Source: DAIDKA01 sp036521075
Lineage (GTDB): Bacteria > Pseudomonadota > Gammaproteobacteria > Steroidobacterales > Steroidobacteraceae
Assembly (NCBI GenBank): GCA_036521075.1
Contig: DATDIL010000027.1
Location: 1-5,116 of the forward strand
Direction of reading: 5' to 3'
Length of the DNA: 5,116 bases
Part shown: one piece after another, positions 1 to 5,115 of the stretch
How the letters are laid out: every line of letters starts with the position of its first letter
How positions within the stretch are numbered: position 1 is the stretch's first letter
Position numbers and translations under genes: made by a program
The notes under the pieces: model-generated
Seen by the model: the letters and a program-made list of their open reading frames with translations, nothing else
What the model was told of the DNA's origin: nothing
Databases searched by the model: none

Positions 1-1
1 G

Positions 2-184
2 CGCATCGCGGCGGCTGGCGAGACCGTCGAGCAGTACAACGCCCGCGCCGCACAAGGCACCATGCTGAAGCGCCCGGGCAGGGCCGAGGAGGTCGCCGCC
101 GCGATCCTGTTCCTGGCCTCCGACGATGCTTCGTATGTCACTGGCGCCCTGCTGTTCGTGGACGGCGGTATGACTGCGCTGTGA
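2..184 (+). CDS. SDR family oxidoreductase, C-terminal fragment (start outside window)
   Basis: Open from the left edge to a TGA at 182-184, giving about 60 residues. The peptide has the standard C-terminal end of classical short-chain dehydrogenases/reductases: an R-P-G-R-A-E-E-V-A segment, then an I-L-F-L-A-S-D-D-A-S-Y-V-T-G stretch and the closing L-L-F-V-D-G-G motif. These enzymes are cytosolic NAD(P)(H)-dependent oxidoreductases. The Rossmann cofactor loop and the Ser-Tyr-Lys catalytic residues lie upstream of the window, so substrate and cofactor preference cannot be judged. The frame is intact and ends a few residues after V-D-G-G, as is usual, so the 3' end looks genuine. About 100 bp separate it from the next gene, with no sign of an operon link. 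Family assignment is firm; specific function is unknown. Confidence 0.9.
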   Translation, partial: RIAAAGETVEQYNARAAQGTMLKRPGRAEEVAAAILFLASDDASYVTGALLFVDGGMTAL

Positions 185-279
185 GGGATATACAAACGGG
201 GCTTGCGGTCGATATCACCCGATCGCGGCCTGATTTGCTGGCGTCAACGAATCGGAAAGGTTGAGCCGGCAGTAGACAA

Positions 280-315
280 GGAAGATGGAACCGCAAAACA
301 CGCAGAACACGCAAA
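280..315 (+). repeat. Left arm of 36-bp inverted repeat
   Basis: The arm matches the reverse complement of 712-747 at 35 of 36 positions; the mismatch is at 284. Its core has a 9-bp internal period (gcaaaacac / gcagaacac / gcaaa), so in the reading frame from 285 it encodes an Asn-Thr-Gln repeat. The ATG at 285 and part of the purine-rich stretch before it lie inside the arm. If transcribed together with the right arm, the two could pair across the whole gene. Confidence 0.9.
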
Positions 316-698
316 TGGATATCGGCGAGGACAGGATTAACCTCCTGTCCAGCCGGATCATTGGTTGCGCGCTGACGGTGCTCCACGGGCTGGGAACTGG
401 ATTTCTTGAGAAAGTTTATGAAAACGCATTGGTGCACGAGCTACGCAAGTCAGGGTTCACTGTCTCGCAACAACATCCCATGGTCGTACGTTACGATGGG
501 ATCCTGGTCGGGGAATATACTGTTGACCTACTCGTCGAACGCATCGTCCTCGTTGAATTGAAGGTAGCCAAGGGGATCGACGAGATTCATCTCGCGCAGT
601 GTCTCAATTATCTGAAGGCCTCAGGCTTGCATCTCTGCCTGCTGCTCAACTTCGGCACGCCGCGGCTTGAGATCAAACGCATCGTCCTGGGCCTGTAA
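285..698 (+). CDS. GxxExxY family protein (PD-(D/E)XK nuclease-like fold)
   Basis: The product is 137 residues, a normal length for this family. The name-giving motif is G39-F-L-E42-K-V-Y45. A restriction-nuclease-like core follows: D81 in the E-Y-T-V-D strand, then E91-L-K93 in V-L-V-E-L-K, then Q105 in the helix A-Q-C-L-N-Y-L-K, and the usual end L-L-L-N-F-G (119-124). This is the D...ExK arrangement of PD-(D/E)XK enzymes, so a nuclease-type active site looks intact. The biological role of the family is not established, and many genomes carry several copies. The start is uncertain. ATG 285 lies only 2 nt after the AAGGA at 278-282, and residues 1-10 (MEPQNTQNTQ) come from the inverted-repeat arm. 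ATG 315 (residue 11) is an in-frame alternative that keeps the whole conserved domain but has no clear ribosome binding site. The gene stands alone within its repeat cassette. Confidence 0.88.
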   Translation: MEPQNTQNTQMDIGEDRINLLSSRIIGCALTVLHGLGTGFLEKVYENALVHELRKSGFTVSQQHPMVVRYDGILVGEYTVDLLVERIVLVELKVAKGIDEIHLAQCLNYLKASGLHLCLLLNFGTPRLEIKRIVLGL

Positions 699-711
699 GG
701 AACTGCCACCC

Positions 712-747
712 TTTGCGTGTTCTGCGTGTTTTGCGGTTCCATTTTCC
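712..747 (+). repeat. Right arm of 36-bp inverted repeat (copy A)
   Basis: This arm begins 13 bp after the stop codon of the GxxExxY gene and is the inverted partner of 280-315. The same 36-bp sequence recurs in direct orientation at 1102-1137 with one difference. Read on the minus strand it contains an ATG (740-742) followed by codons for the same MEPQNTQNTQ peptide that opens the gene. It has no T-rich run of the sort expected for an intrinsic terminator. Confidence 0.9.
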
Positions 748-816
748 GCGCGGTCGGACAGACTGCGTTGAGCGGAACAGGGGCGGACGTGCACCCGGCT
801 AAATTCTCTGGCTCCA

Positions 817-1088
817 GTGCGGACAGTAAACAAGGAAGAAGGTGAGGACAGGATCAACCTCCTGTCCAAACGAATCGTTGGCTGCGGCCTGATTGTGCTC
901 TATGTGCTGGGAACTGGATTTATTGAGAAGGCTTATGAGAACGCATTGGTGCACGAGCTCCGCAAAACTGGACTCGCCGTCTCGCAACAACAAGGCGATC
1001 GACGAGATTCATCTCGCTGCATCTCTGCCTGCTACTCAACTTCGGCACGCCTCGGCCTGAGATCAAGCGCATCGTCCTGGCCCTGTAA
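817..1088 (+). pseudogene. Degenerate second copy of the GxxExxY gene
   Basis: From GAGGACAGG (844) on, the sequence follows copy A closely. It encodes E-D-R-I-N-L-L-S-K-R-I-V-G-C and an intact G-T-G-F-I-E-K-A-Y-E-N-A-L motif, then breaks after caacaa (985-990). Compared with copy A, 95 bp are missing (equivalent to 474-568), which removes the D and ExK active-site strands. A further 32 bp are missing (equivalent to 596-627) near 1015/1016. Together 127 bp are lost, which is not a multiple of three, so the original stop (TAA 1086-1088) is out of frame with the N-terminal half. About 37 bp including most of the left arm and the ATG region are also absent. A GTG at 817 could open a chimeric reading frame of about 100 codons, but it would lack the catalytic core. 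I regard it as dead. Confidence 0.85.
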
Positions 1089-1197
1089 GGCACCGCTGCC
1101 CTTTGCGTGTTCTGCGTGATTTGCGGTTCCATTTTCCTTGCGGTCGCAACAGACCATGCTACGCGGAACAAGGGCAGACGTGCACCCAGCTAAATTC
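819..1197 (+). repeat. Tandem cassette copy B (decayed)
   Basis: Direct repeat of 266-806. The head (gcggacagtaaacaaggaag, 819-838), the 5' part of the gene, the 3' end of the gene, the right arm and the tail (ending gtgcaccc-a-gctaaattc, about 1197) are all present in the same order. It is about 160 bp shorter because of three internal losses of 37, 95 and 32 bp. Scattered substitutions, some at third codon positions, show that the duplication is not recent. Confidence 0.75.
1102..1137 (+). repeat. Third copy of the 36-bp arm (right arm, copy B)
   Basis: Identical to 712-747 except for one T-to-A change at 1119. It lies 13 bp after the old stop codon of the dead GxxExxY copy, the same spacing as in copy A. 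Its left partner in copy B has been lost. Read on the minus strand from the ATG at 1130-1132 it encodes MEPQITQNTQ, the near-duplicate of the N-terminus of the intact protein. Confidence 0.88.
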
Positions 1198-1478
1198 ATC
1201 CTGCTCTACGCAGGCCCTGGTACGGACGGTCGGCTGACGGCCAGTTCGTGCCGAAGACTGAACGGCCACCTGCAGCGGTTGTCGCACCCGGACCGGACAG
1301 TCGCAAATTCACCCTGTACGGCGCGGCCGACGGCAAAGTGCTGGCGAGATCGGCAAGCGTCCGGCAGTGCATCGTCTTTTCCGCCGGCCCGCCGACTTCC
1401 CGCCATTGGCGCTCGCGAAAAATGGGTGATACTCCTCAAGCAATGCCATCCGGGAAACCGCGCCGGTTCGCGTCTGGT
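1198..1478. other. Intergenic stretch with no recognisable gene
   Basis: Open frames run through here on both strands, as expected in GC-rich DNA, but none has a recognisable motif, a good ribosome binding site or a plausible composition. One plus-strand frame runs without a stop into the hydrolase, but this is only a chance N-terminal extension. The stretch presumably contains the hydrolase promoter. I see no convincing -35/-10 pair, repeat or RNA gene. Confidence 0.5.
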
Positions 1479-1485
1479 AAGGAGG
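1479..1485 (+). promoter_or_regulatory. Strong ribosome binding site of the hydrolase gene
   Basis: AAGGAGG, a full Shine-Dalgarno core, lies 9 nt before the ATG at 1495. It fixes the start there rather than at the upstream in-frame codon near 1138. Confidence 0.88.
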
Positions 1486-1494
1486 AAAACCACC

Positions 1495-2280
1495 ATGCCG
1501 TTCTATGAAAGAGGCGACGTCCGCATTCATTACGAAGAGGCCGGCACCGGCTTCCCGTTGCTGGTTATCCCCGGTGGCGGACTGAACTCCACGGTCGCGG
1601 GCCTGGCGACCTCGAGCCACCCGTTCAACCCGTTCGACGCATTCAAGGACGAGTTCCGCGTGATCGCAGCCGATCTGCGCAACGCCAAGGGTGGCCAGTC
1701 CTCAGGTCCGCTCGAGACGGACCGGCCGTGGGACGGCTATACCGACGATCAGATCGGACTGATGGATCACCTTGGCATCCGGGAATTCCTGGTGCTCGGC
1801 TTCTGCATCGGCGGCCCCTTCATCTGGAACATGTTGAAGCGCGCAGGCGACCGCGTCATCGCGGCGGTGCCGGCGCAGCCCAGCGGCTGGCGCCCGGAGA
1901 TGCCCACCCTCTCCTACGACAACAACATGAAAACCTGGGGTCCGGAACTGTGCGCTCGCAGGCCCGACATCACGATGGCGATGGTTGATAAGTTCCTGAC
2001 CAACATGTACAGCGCCCGCGCCGACTTCGTTTACACCGTACCGCGCGATTTCGTGCGCAGCTGCCAGACGCCGATCCTGGTATTGCCGGACGACGTGCCG
2101 GCGCATCCCTATGCGGTTGCCATGGAAACCGTGCATCTCGCGCCGAACGCGCAGGTGAGCCTTTACCCGTGGAAGGACACCCCGGATAAGATCCCGCTGG
2201 CGGTGCGACATATTCGCACATTCCTGCGGGCGTATCGGCCGGTGGCGGGAGCACGAACCATGGCGGCCGCCGCCCAGTAG
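1495..2280 (+). CDS. Alpha/beta hydrolase with cysteine at the nucleophile elbow
   Basis: The product is 261 residues, normal for a single-domain alpha/beta hydrolase, with no signal peptide. Visible landmarks are the early strand and oxyanion-hole loop L-V-I-P-G-G-G (23-29), the V-I-A-A-D-L-R-N segment (56-63), the helix D-D-Q-I-G-L-M-D-H-L-G-I (84-95), and the nucleophile elbow G102-F-C104-I-G106-G. Residue 104 is Cys (TGC 1804-1806) where most relatives have Ser. A strand T-P-I-L-V-L-P-D-D-V-P-A-H-P (192-205) supplies candidate Asp199/Asp200 and His204. No G-x-G-H-type catalytic histidine stands near the C-terminus; that place reads Y-P-W-K-D-T-P (224-230). From memory, relatives with a Y/F-C-I-G-G-P-F elbow exist in proteobacteria, so the Cys is probably a subfamily trait. 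Cys-type elbows are known in dienelactone hydrolase, but the substrate here is unknown. The C-terminal tail is Ala-rich. The start is set by the AAGGAGG at 1479-1485. Confidence 0.88.
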   Translation: MPFYERGDVRIHYEEAGTGFPLLVIPGGGLNSTVAGLATSSHPFNPFDAFKDEFRVIAADLRNAKGGQSSGPLETDRPWDGYTDDQIGLMDHLGIREFLVLGFCIGGPFIWNMLKRAGDRVIAAVPAQPSGWRPEMPTLSYDNNMKTWGPELCARRPDITMAMVDKFLTNMYSARADFVYTVPRDFVRSCQTPILVLPDDVPAHPYAVAMETVHLAPNAQVSLYPWKDTPDKIPLAVRHIRTFLRAYRPVAGARTMAAAAQ

Positions 2281-2296
2281 CACCGGATCAGTTCTT

Positions 2297-2324
2297 GCGC
2301 CGGGCGTCCACGGATGCCCGGCGC
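2297..2324 (+). terminator. GC-rich hairpin after the hydrolase gene
   Basis: An 11-bp stem (gcgccgggcgt with atgcccggcgc, including one G-U pair) closes a 6-nt loop, 17 bases after the hydrolase stop codon. It is followed by C's rather than a T-run, so it is not a textbook intrinsic terminator. The strong stem between converging transcription units (hydrolase on plus, remnant and aminotransferase on minus) still fits a role in transcript ending or 3' end protection. Confidence 0.5.
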
Positions 2325-2419
2325 CCCCATCGGGCGTGTCGAGGGCCGCTCCAGCATGTCCGCCCGCGGAGGCCGGCTCTTCAAACCGAGACGGTCAGCT
2401 TCGTCACGTGGAACCTGTA

Positions 2420-2738
2420 CACGCGGCAACGGCAGTCGAGTAGGTGGCGAAGTTGCCCATGAAGATTGGATTCCATCACTGCTTGTGCGCGGTCTGCAGG
2501 ATGATCACGGTATCCTTCGCGATGCTGCCTAGCACGATGAGATCGCAGTTGGCGTCTCACGGTTTGGCCACGGGCCGTTGAAGTCGGTGTCGGTCGTGAG
2601 GACAGTGTATTCCATGTCCTCGACAATGAAGCGGATCTTGCGGCCGTTCACGCCGCCCTTGGCGTTCACCTCATCGAATGCCATGCGCATCCCATCGGCA
2701 TTGTTGACGCCCTGGTCGGCGCTAACGCCCGACAGGAC
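2420..2738 (-). pseudogene. Remnant of an ABC transporter substrate-binding protein (branched-chain amino acid type)
   Basis: Reading the minus strand from about 2738 gives V-L-S-G-V-S-A-D-Q-G-V-N-N-A-D-G-M, then M-A-F-D-E-V-N-A-K-G-G-V-N-G-R-K-I and F-I-V-E-D-M-E-Y-T-V. This is the N-terminal lobe of LivK-like periplasmic binding proteins. At about 2600 it jumps to T-T-D-T-D-F-N-G-P, which in the family lies roughly a hundred residues further on, implying a large internal deletion. A frameshift near 2565-2575 and an in-frame TGA (2557-2559) follow. Then come A-N-C-D-L-I-V-L-G-S-I-A-K-D-T, a second TGA (2476-2478) where the family usually has Gly, and W-N-P-I-F-M-G-N-F-A-T-Y-S-T-A-V-A. No signal peptide or start codon remains, and the first recognisable codons lie about 30 bp past the aminotransferase stop on the same strand. 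Nothing recognisable follows between about 2325 and 2420. Confidence 0.85.
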
Positions 2739-2765
2739 GTTTCCTCTGTTGTAGTCCGAGTCTGG

Positions 2766-4085
2766 TTACTCGGCTGCGGATAGCAGGGACCTCCGGCTGG
2801 ACAGGAACTCCTCCACAGCGGCCGCCAGGCGACTGCATTCAGCGTCACCGATTGGCAGGCACAGCGTGAACATGCCGCGTCGGGCCAGCCAGATGCCCTG
2901 CGCCAGCATGTCGAAGAAGAACAATTCCTTCAGCTTTGCATCGCCCTTCGCCGCGTCCGCTGGCGAGCGCACCGGGCCGCGTGTGAAATGCACTGCGAAC
3001 ATCGAGCCAATGCCGGTGAACTGCACCGGTGCATCGTGGGCGCGGCACAGAGTGTTCAGCCGCTCGCGCAGCGCGTCCCCGCGCGCGTTCAGCGCACGCG
3101 CCGCGTCGGGCGTGTATACTTCGGTAAGCCCCGCCAGTCCTGCCGACATCGTCAGCACATTGTTGTTGAACGTGCCGGCGTGCGGCAGCGCGTCCGGGCG
3201 GCGCGGATCGAACAGGTCCATGATGTCAGCACGTCCACCGAATGCGCCGAACGACATGCCACCGCCGATGTATTTGCCTAGTGTCGTCAGGTCCGGTCTG
3301 ACTCCTCGTACCTGTTGCAGCCCGCCCGGCGCAAGGCGCGACGTCATCACCTCGTCCAGGATCAGCAGTGCGCCGACCTTTGTGGTCGCCTCGCGCAGCA
3401 TGGCCAGGAACTCCGGCGCAGCCGCGATGCACCCTCCGCCGCCCATCATCGGCTCCAGGATCACGAGCGCGAGGTCCGCGGCACACCGCTCGATCAGCGC
3501 CCGTGTCGCGGCCAGGTCGTTGTACGGCGCCAGCACGTAATCGAACGGCGCATTGATCGGCGAGCCACCGCCGGCGAAGCCGAACACCGCGCCGTGGTAG
3601 CCGCCGTCGAACACCATCACCTTCGAGCGCCCGGTGAAAATGCGGCCGACGGAAATCGCCAGCAGGTTCGCCTCGGTGCCCGAGTTGGTGAAACGCACGC
3701 GCTCCAGCCCGAATCGGTCGCACACGGCGCGGGCGAACTTCGCCTCGGTCAGGTTGGTGCCGCCGAAGTTGATCCCCGCATCCAGCGCGCTGTCCACCGC
3801 CGCGCGGATCTTCGGGTGCGAATGGCCGTAGATGCCGGCGGTGTATTCGCTGAGGAAGTCGACGTACTCGGCGCCATCGAGGTCCCACAGCCGGCAGCCC
3901 TCGCCGCGCGCAATGCCGATTGGGAATGGCGCGTAATGCAGCACGGTGCGCGTATTGCCGCCCGGCATGACGGCGGTCGCCTCGACGAAGCGGGCAAAGC
4001 TCTTCGGATTGCGGGTGACGTAGGCTTCCCTGGCCTCGGTCAGCACCGCATCGATGTCCGCGTTGCGCAGTTCCGTCTGGCTCAT
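2766..4085 (-). CDS. Class III PLP-dependent aminotransferase, glutamate-1-semialdehyde aminomutase-like
   Basis: The product is 439 residues, full length for the family. Landmarks in order are M-P-G-G-N-T-R (40-46), the strand W-D-L-D-G-A-E-Y-V-D-F (67-77), G-H-S-H-P (87-91), the phosphate-binding N-S-G-T-E-A-N (134-140), G-Y-H-G (162-165), E211-P, the cofactor-binding D244-E-V-M-T, the Schiff-base lysine K271 in L-G-K-Y-I-G-G-G-M, and A-G-T-F-N-N-N (303-309). All key PLP residues are present. It resembles HemL most around D-E-V-M-T and L-G-K-x-I-G-G-G. The N-terminus (P-G-G-N-T-R instead of P-G-G-V-N-S-P) and E-Y-T-A-G-I-Y-G-H-S-H-P differ from true HemL, so I infer an aminotransferase of another substrate rather than tetrapyrrole synthesis. 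The start is ATG 4083-4085, preceded by GGGGGA (4090-4095) with a short 4-nt gap. An in-frame ATG 27 codons upstream adds a low-complexity, non-homologous stretch. The dead binding-protein gene follows on the same strand. Confidence 0.9.
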   Translation of the reverse strand: MSQTELRNADIDAVLTEAREAYVTRNPKSFARFVEATAVMPGGNTRTVLHYAPFPIGIARGEGCRLWDLDGAEYVDFLSEYTAGIYGHSHPKIRAAVDSALDAGINFGGTNLTEAKFARAVCDRFGLERVRFTNSGTEANLLAISVGRIFTGRSKVMVFDGGYHGAVFGFAGGGSPINAPFDYVLAPYNDLAATRALIERCAADLALVILEPMMGGGGCIAAAPEFLAMLREATTKVGALLILDEVMTSRLAPGGLQQVRGVRPDLTTLGKYIGGGMSFGAFGGRADIMDLFDPRRPDALPHAGTFNNNVLTMSAGLAGLTEVYTPDAARALNARGDALRERLNTLCRAHDAPVQFTGIGSMFAVHFTRGPVRSPADAAKGDAKLKELFFFDMLAQGIWLARRGMFTLCLPIGDAECSRLAAAVEEFLSSRRSLLSAAE

Positions 4086-4232
4086 GACGTCCCCCGGTAG
4101 ATGGACGCCAGTCTGCCCGGACGGCAGCGCCTGGTGCAACTTCGGTGAAGGAGCCCGCGGGCCCACACGTACGGAAGCCCCCTCCTCGCCGTTAAGCCTA
4201 CGTTAACCAGTGCAACAGATACTGGAATACCC

Positions 4233-4260
4233 CCGACTTTGTTGCTCCATTCAAAGTCGG
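4233..4260. promoter_or_regulatory. 9-bp inverted repeat upstream of the aminotransferase
   Basis: ccgactttg (4233-4241) and caaagtcgg (4252-4260) are perfect inverted copies separated by 10 bp. The spacing allows either an RNA hairpin or a dyad operator for a dimeric regulator. It lies about 150 bp upstream of the aminotransferase start and 280 bp upstream of apt. Part of the left arm (tgttgc, 4240-4245) could instead pair with gcaaca at 4212-4217. Confidence 0.5.
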
Positions 4261-4267
4261 CTCACTT

Positions 4268-4315
4268 GCTCCCCGGCGGCCGGTTGCTGAAATTGAGCCC
4301 GCCGGGGCGCCTTTT
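4268..4315 (+). terminator. Intrinsic-terminator-like hairpin with T-run, plus strand
   Basis: A perfect 9-bp GC stem (ccccggcgg 4271-4279 with ccgccgggg 4299-4307) can be lengthened by two more pairs across one mismatch (4268-4269 with 4309-4310). It is followed by C and TTTT (4312-4315). The loop is 19 nt. The orientation points to a plus-strand transcript, yet no plus-strand gene lies upstream. It could end a short RNA or antisense transcript, or act in a leader of apt. Confidence 0.5.
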
Positions 4316-4539
4316 CATTGTATTGCGTGCCGCCCGGCGCTTGTGCTGCGGCACGATCTAATGTCGGGCCATTTTGGCCAATTGAAATCCACGCCAGTAG
4401 ACGCCCATTGGCTTAATTTTGGGTTTAGCCGCGGCCGCCACGCTGCAATTTCCCGCCCCATACAGAACCCTCGGTTGCGGCCATCGGAACGCCATTCTAC
4501 ATCCGACGCCGGATCACCATCGTGAAAGGCGGCGGGCGC

Positions 4540-5055
4540 ATGGACCTGAAGGAACACATCCGGGGCATTCCGGATTTCCCCAAGCCCGGCATCCTGTTCT
4601 ACGACATCTCCACTCTGCTGCGGGATGCCGACGCTTGGCAGGTCGCGATGGGCCGCATGGCGAAGGCCGTGCGCGCCTACCAGCCTGACCTGCTCGCCGG
4701 AATCGAGAGCCGCGGCTTCCTGATCGCCGCCCCGCTGGCGTTGAAGCTTGGCTGCGGCTTCATCATGCTCCGCAAACGCAACAAGCTGCCGGGCGTGACG
4801 GTGGGACTGAACTACTCGCTGGAATACGGCACCGACCGGGTCGAGGTGCAGGCCGACGCAGTGGAGCCCGGCCAGCGCGTGGTGGTGGTCGATGACCTGC
4901 TCGCCACCGGCGGCACCATGTCGGCCGGCATCGCTCTGCTGCGCCGCGTCGGCGCCGTGGTACCCGCCGCGGCGGCGCTGATCGAATTGACCTTCCTCAA
5001 CGGCCGCAAGCGGCTCGATGTGCCGTGCGAGGCGCTTGTTGCGTACGACGAATAA
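4540..5055 (+). CDS. apt: Adenine phosphoribosyltransferase
   Basis: A cytosolic purine salvage enzyme that makes AMP and pyrophosphate from adenine and PRPP. The product has 171 residues, the usual Apt length. It opens with the family signature I-P-D-F-P-K-P-G-I-L-F-Y-D-I-S (10-24). It continues with the A-G-I-E-S-R-G-F segment (53-60), the R-K-x-x-K-L-P-G region (78-85), the flexible loop Y-S-L-E-Y-G-T-D (92-99), and the PRPP-binding loop V-V-V-V-D-D-L-L-A-T-G-G-T (114-126) with D118/D119. All expected motifs are intact. The start is ATG 4540, which matches the normal Apt N-terminus M-D-L-K-E-H-I. An upstream in-frame GTG (4522) would add only six residues. A modest AAAGG (4525-4529) lies 10 nt before the ATG. 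The gene appears to be transcribed alone from the divergent region on its left, and the terminator-like hairpin about 225 bp upstream could influence it. Confidence 0.96.
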   Translation: MDLKEHIRGIPDFPKPGILFYDISTLLRDADAWQVAMGRMAKAVRAYQPDLLAGIESRGFLIAAPLALKLGCGFIMLRKRNKLPGVTVGLNYSLEYGTDRVEVQADAVEPGQRVVVVDDLLATGGTMSAGIALLRRVGAVVPAAAALIELTFLNGRKRLDVPCEALVAYDE

Positions 5056-5092
5056 GGCGCACCTGATTTTGCCTAAGGCGGGGTAAGCCTGT

Positions 5093-5115
5093 AGGAGGGT
5101 CATCTAAGGGAGAGG
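5093..5115 (+). promoter_or_regulatory. Possible ribosome binding site for a gene beyond the right edge
   Basis: AGGAGGG (5093-5099) and GGGAGAGG (5108-5115) are both Shine-Dalgarno-like and lie 38-60 bp after the apt stop codon. No start codon follows within the window, so a downstream gene starting just past the edge, possibly co-transcribed with apt, is only a suggestion. Confidence 0.25.

Larger units (their letters stand above)
266..806 (+). repeat. Tandem cassette copy A (complete)
   Basis: This is the first of two directly repeated units. It begins with a short head (gcagtagacaaggaag, ending at 284), carries the left inverted-repeat arm, the GxxExxY gene, the right arm, and a roughly 60-bp tail ending in gtgcaccc-g-gctaaattc at about 806. 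The same order of blocks, diverged and with deletions, recurs at about 819-1197. The outer limits are set by where the two copies stop resembling each other by eye and may be off by several bases. No terminal target-site duplication is evident. Confidence 0.75.
4086..4539. other. Divergent intergenic region between the aminotransferase and apt
   Basis: No convincing protein gene is seen in this stretch. It must hold promoters for two diverging genes, but I cannot point to a clear -35/-10 pair on either strand. It is locally less GC-rich around 4190-4260 and 4360-4430. It contains several self-complementary stretches: 4233-4260, 4268-4310 with a T-run, 4327-4333 with 4348-4354 (gtgccgc/gcggcac), and 4367-4379 (ggcca-ttt-tggcc). 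Confidence 0.6.

Noticed and set aside
202..229. Hairpin after the SDR stop codon (gcggtcg 205-211 with cgatcgc 220-226)
   Set aside because: The stem is short, includes a G-U pair and lacks a T-run, so it is too weak to call a terminator.
817..1119. Treating the second GxxExxY copy as a functional 100-residue protein from GTG 817
   Set aside because: After residue 53 it reads out of the original frame and lacks the D and ExK active-site strands. The ribosome binding site is poor.
280..1137. CRISPR-like array from three copies of a 36-bp repeat
   Set aside because: Only three copies exist, one of them inverted, and they are separated by several hundred bases of gene sequence rather than short unique spacers.
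1138..1494. Upstream in-frame extension of the hydrolase by about 119 codons
   Set aside because: The extension covers the repeat tail and non-homologous DNA. A perfect AAGGAGG sits 9 nt before ATG 1495, and the protein begins there with the normal family N-terminus.
1702..2283. Minus-strand open frame (193 codons) antisense to the hydrolase
   Set aside because: Composition is dominated by Arg, His and Val with no motif, and it shadows an intact hydrolase gene.
2766..4085. Naming the aminotransferase hemL
   Set aside because: The PLP core resembles glutamate-1-semialdehyde aminomutase, but the N-terminal signature differs from true HemL and the neighbourhood has no tetrapyrrole genes.
3315..4100. 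Long plus-strand open frame (261 codons) antisense to the aminotransferase
   Set aside because: It is Arg/His/Ala-rich with no motifs, as expected for the opposite strand of a GC-rich gene whose own frame has all PLP-enzyme motifs.
4315..5103. Minus-strand open frame (262 codons) antisense to apt
   Set aside because: No recognisable domain. It overlaps the fully convincing apt gene and is explained by codon bias on the opposite strand.
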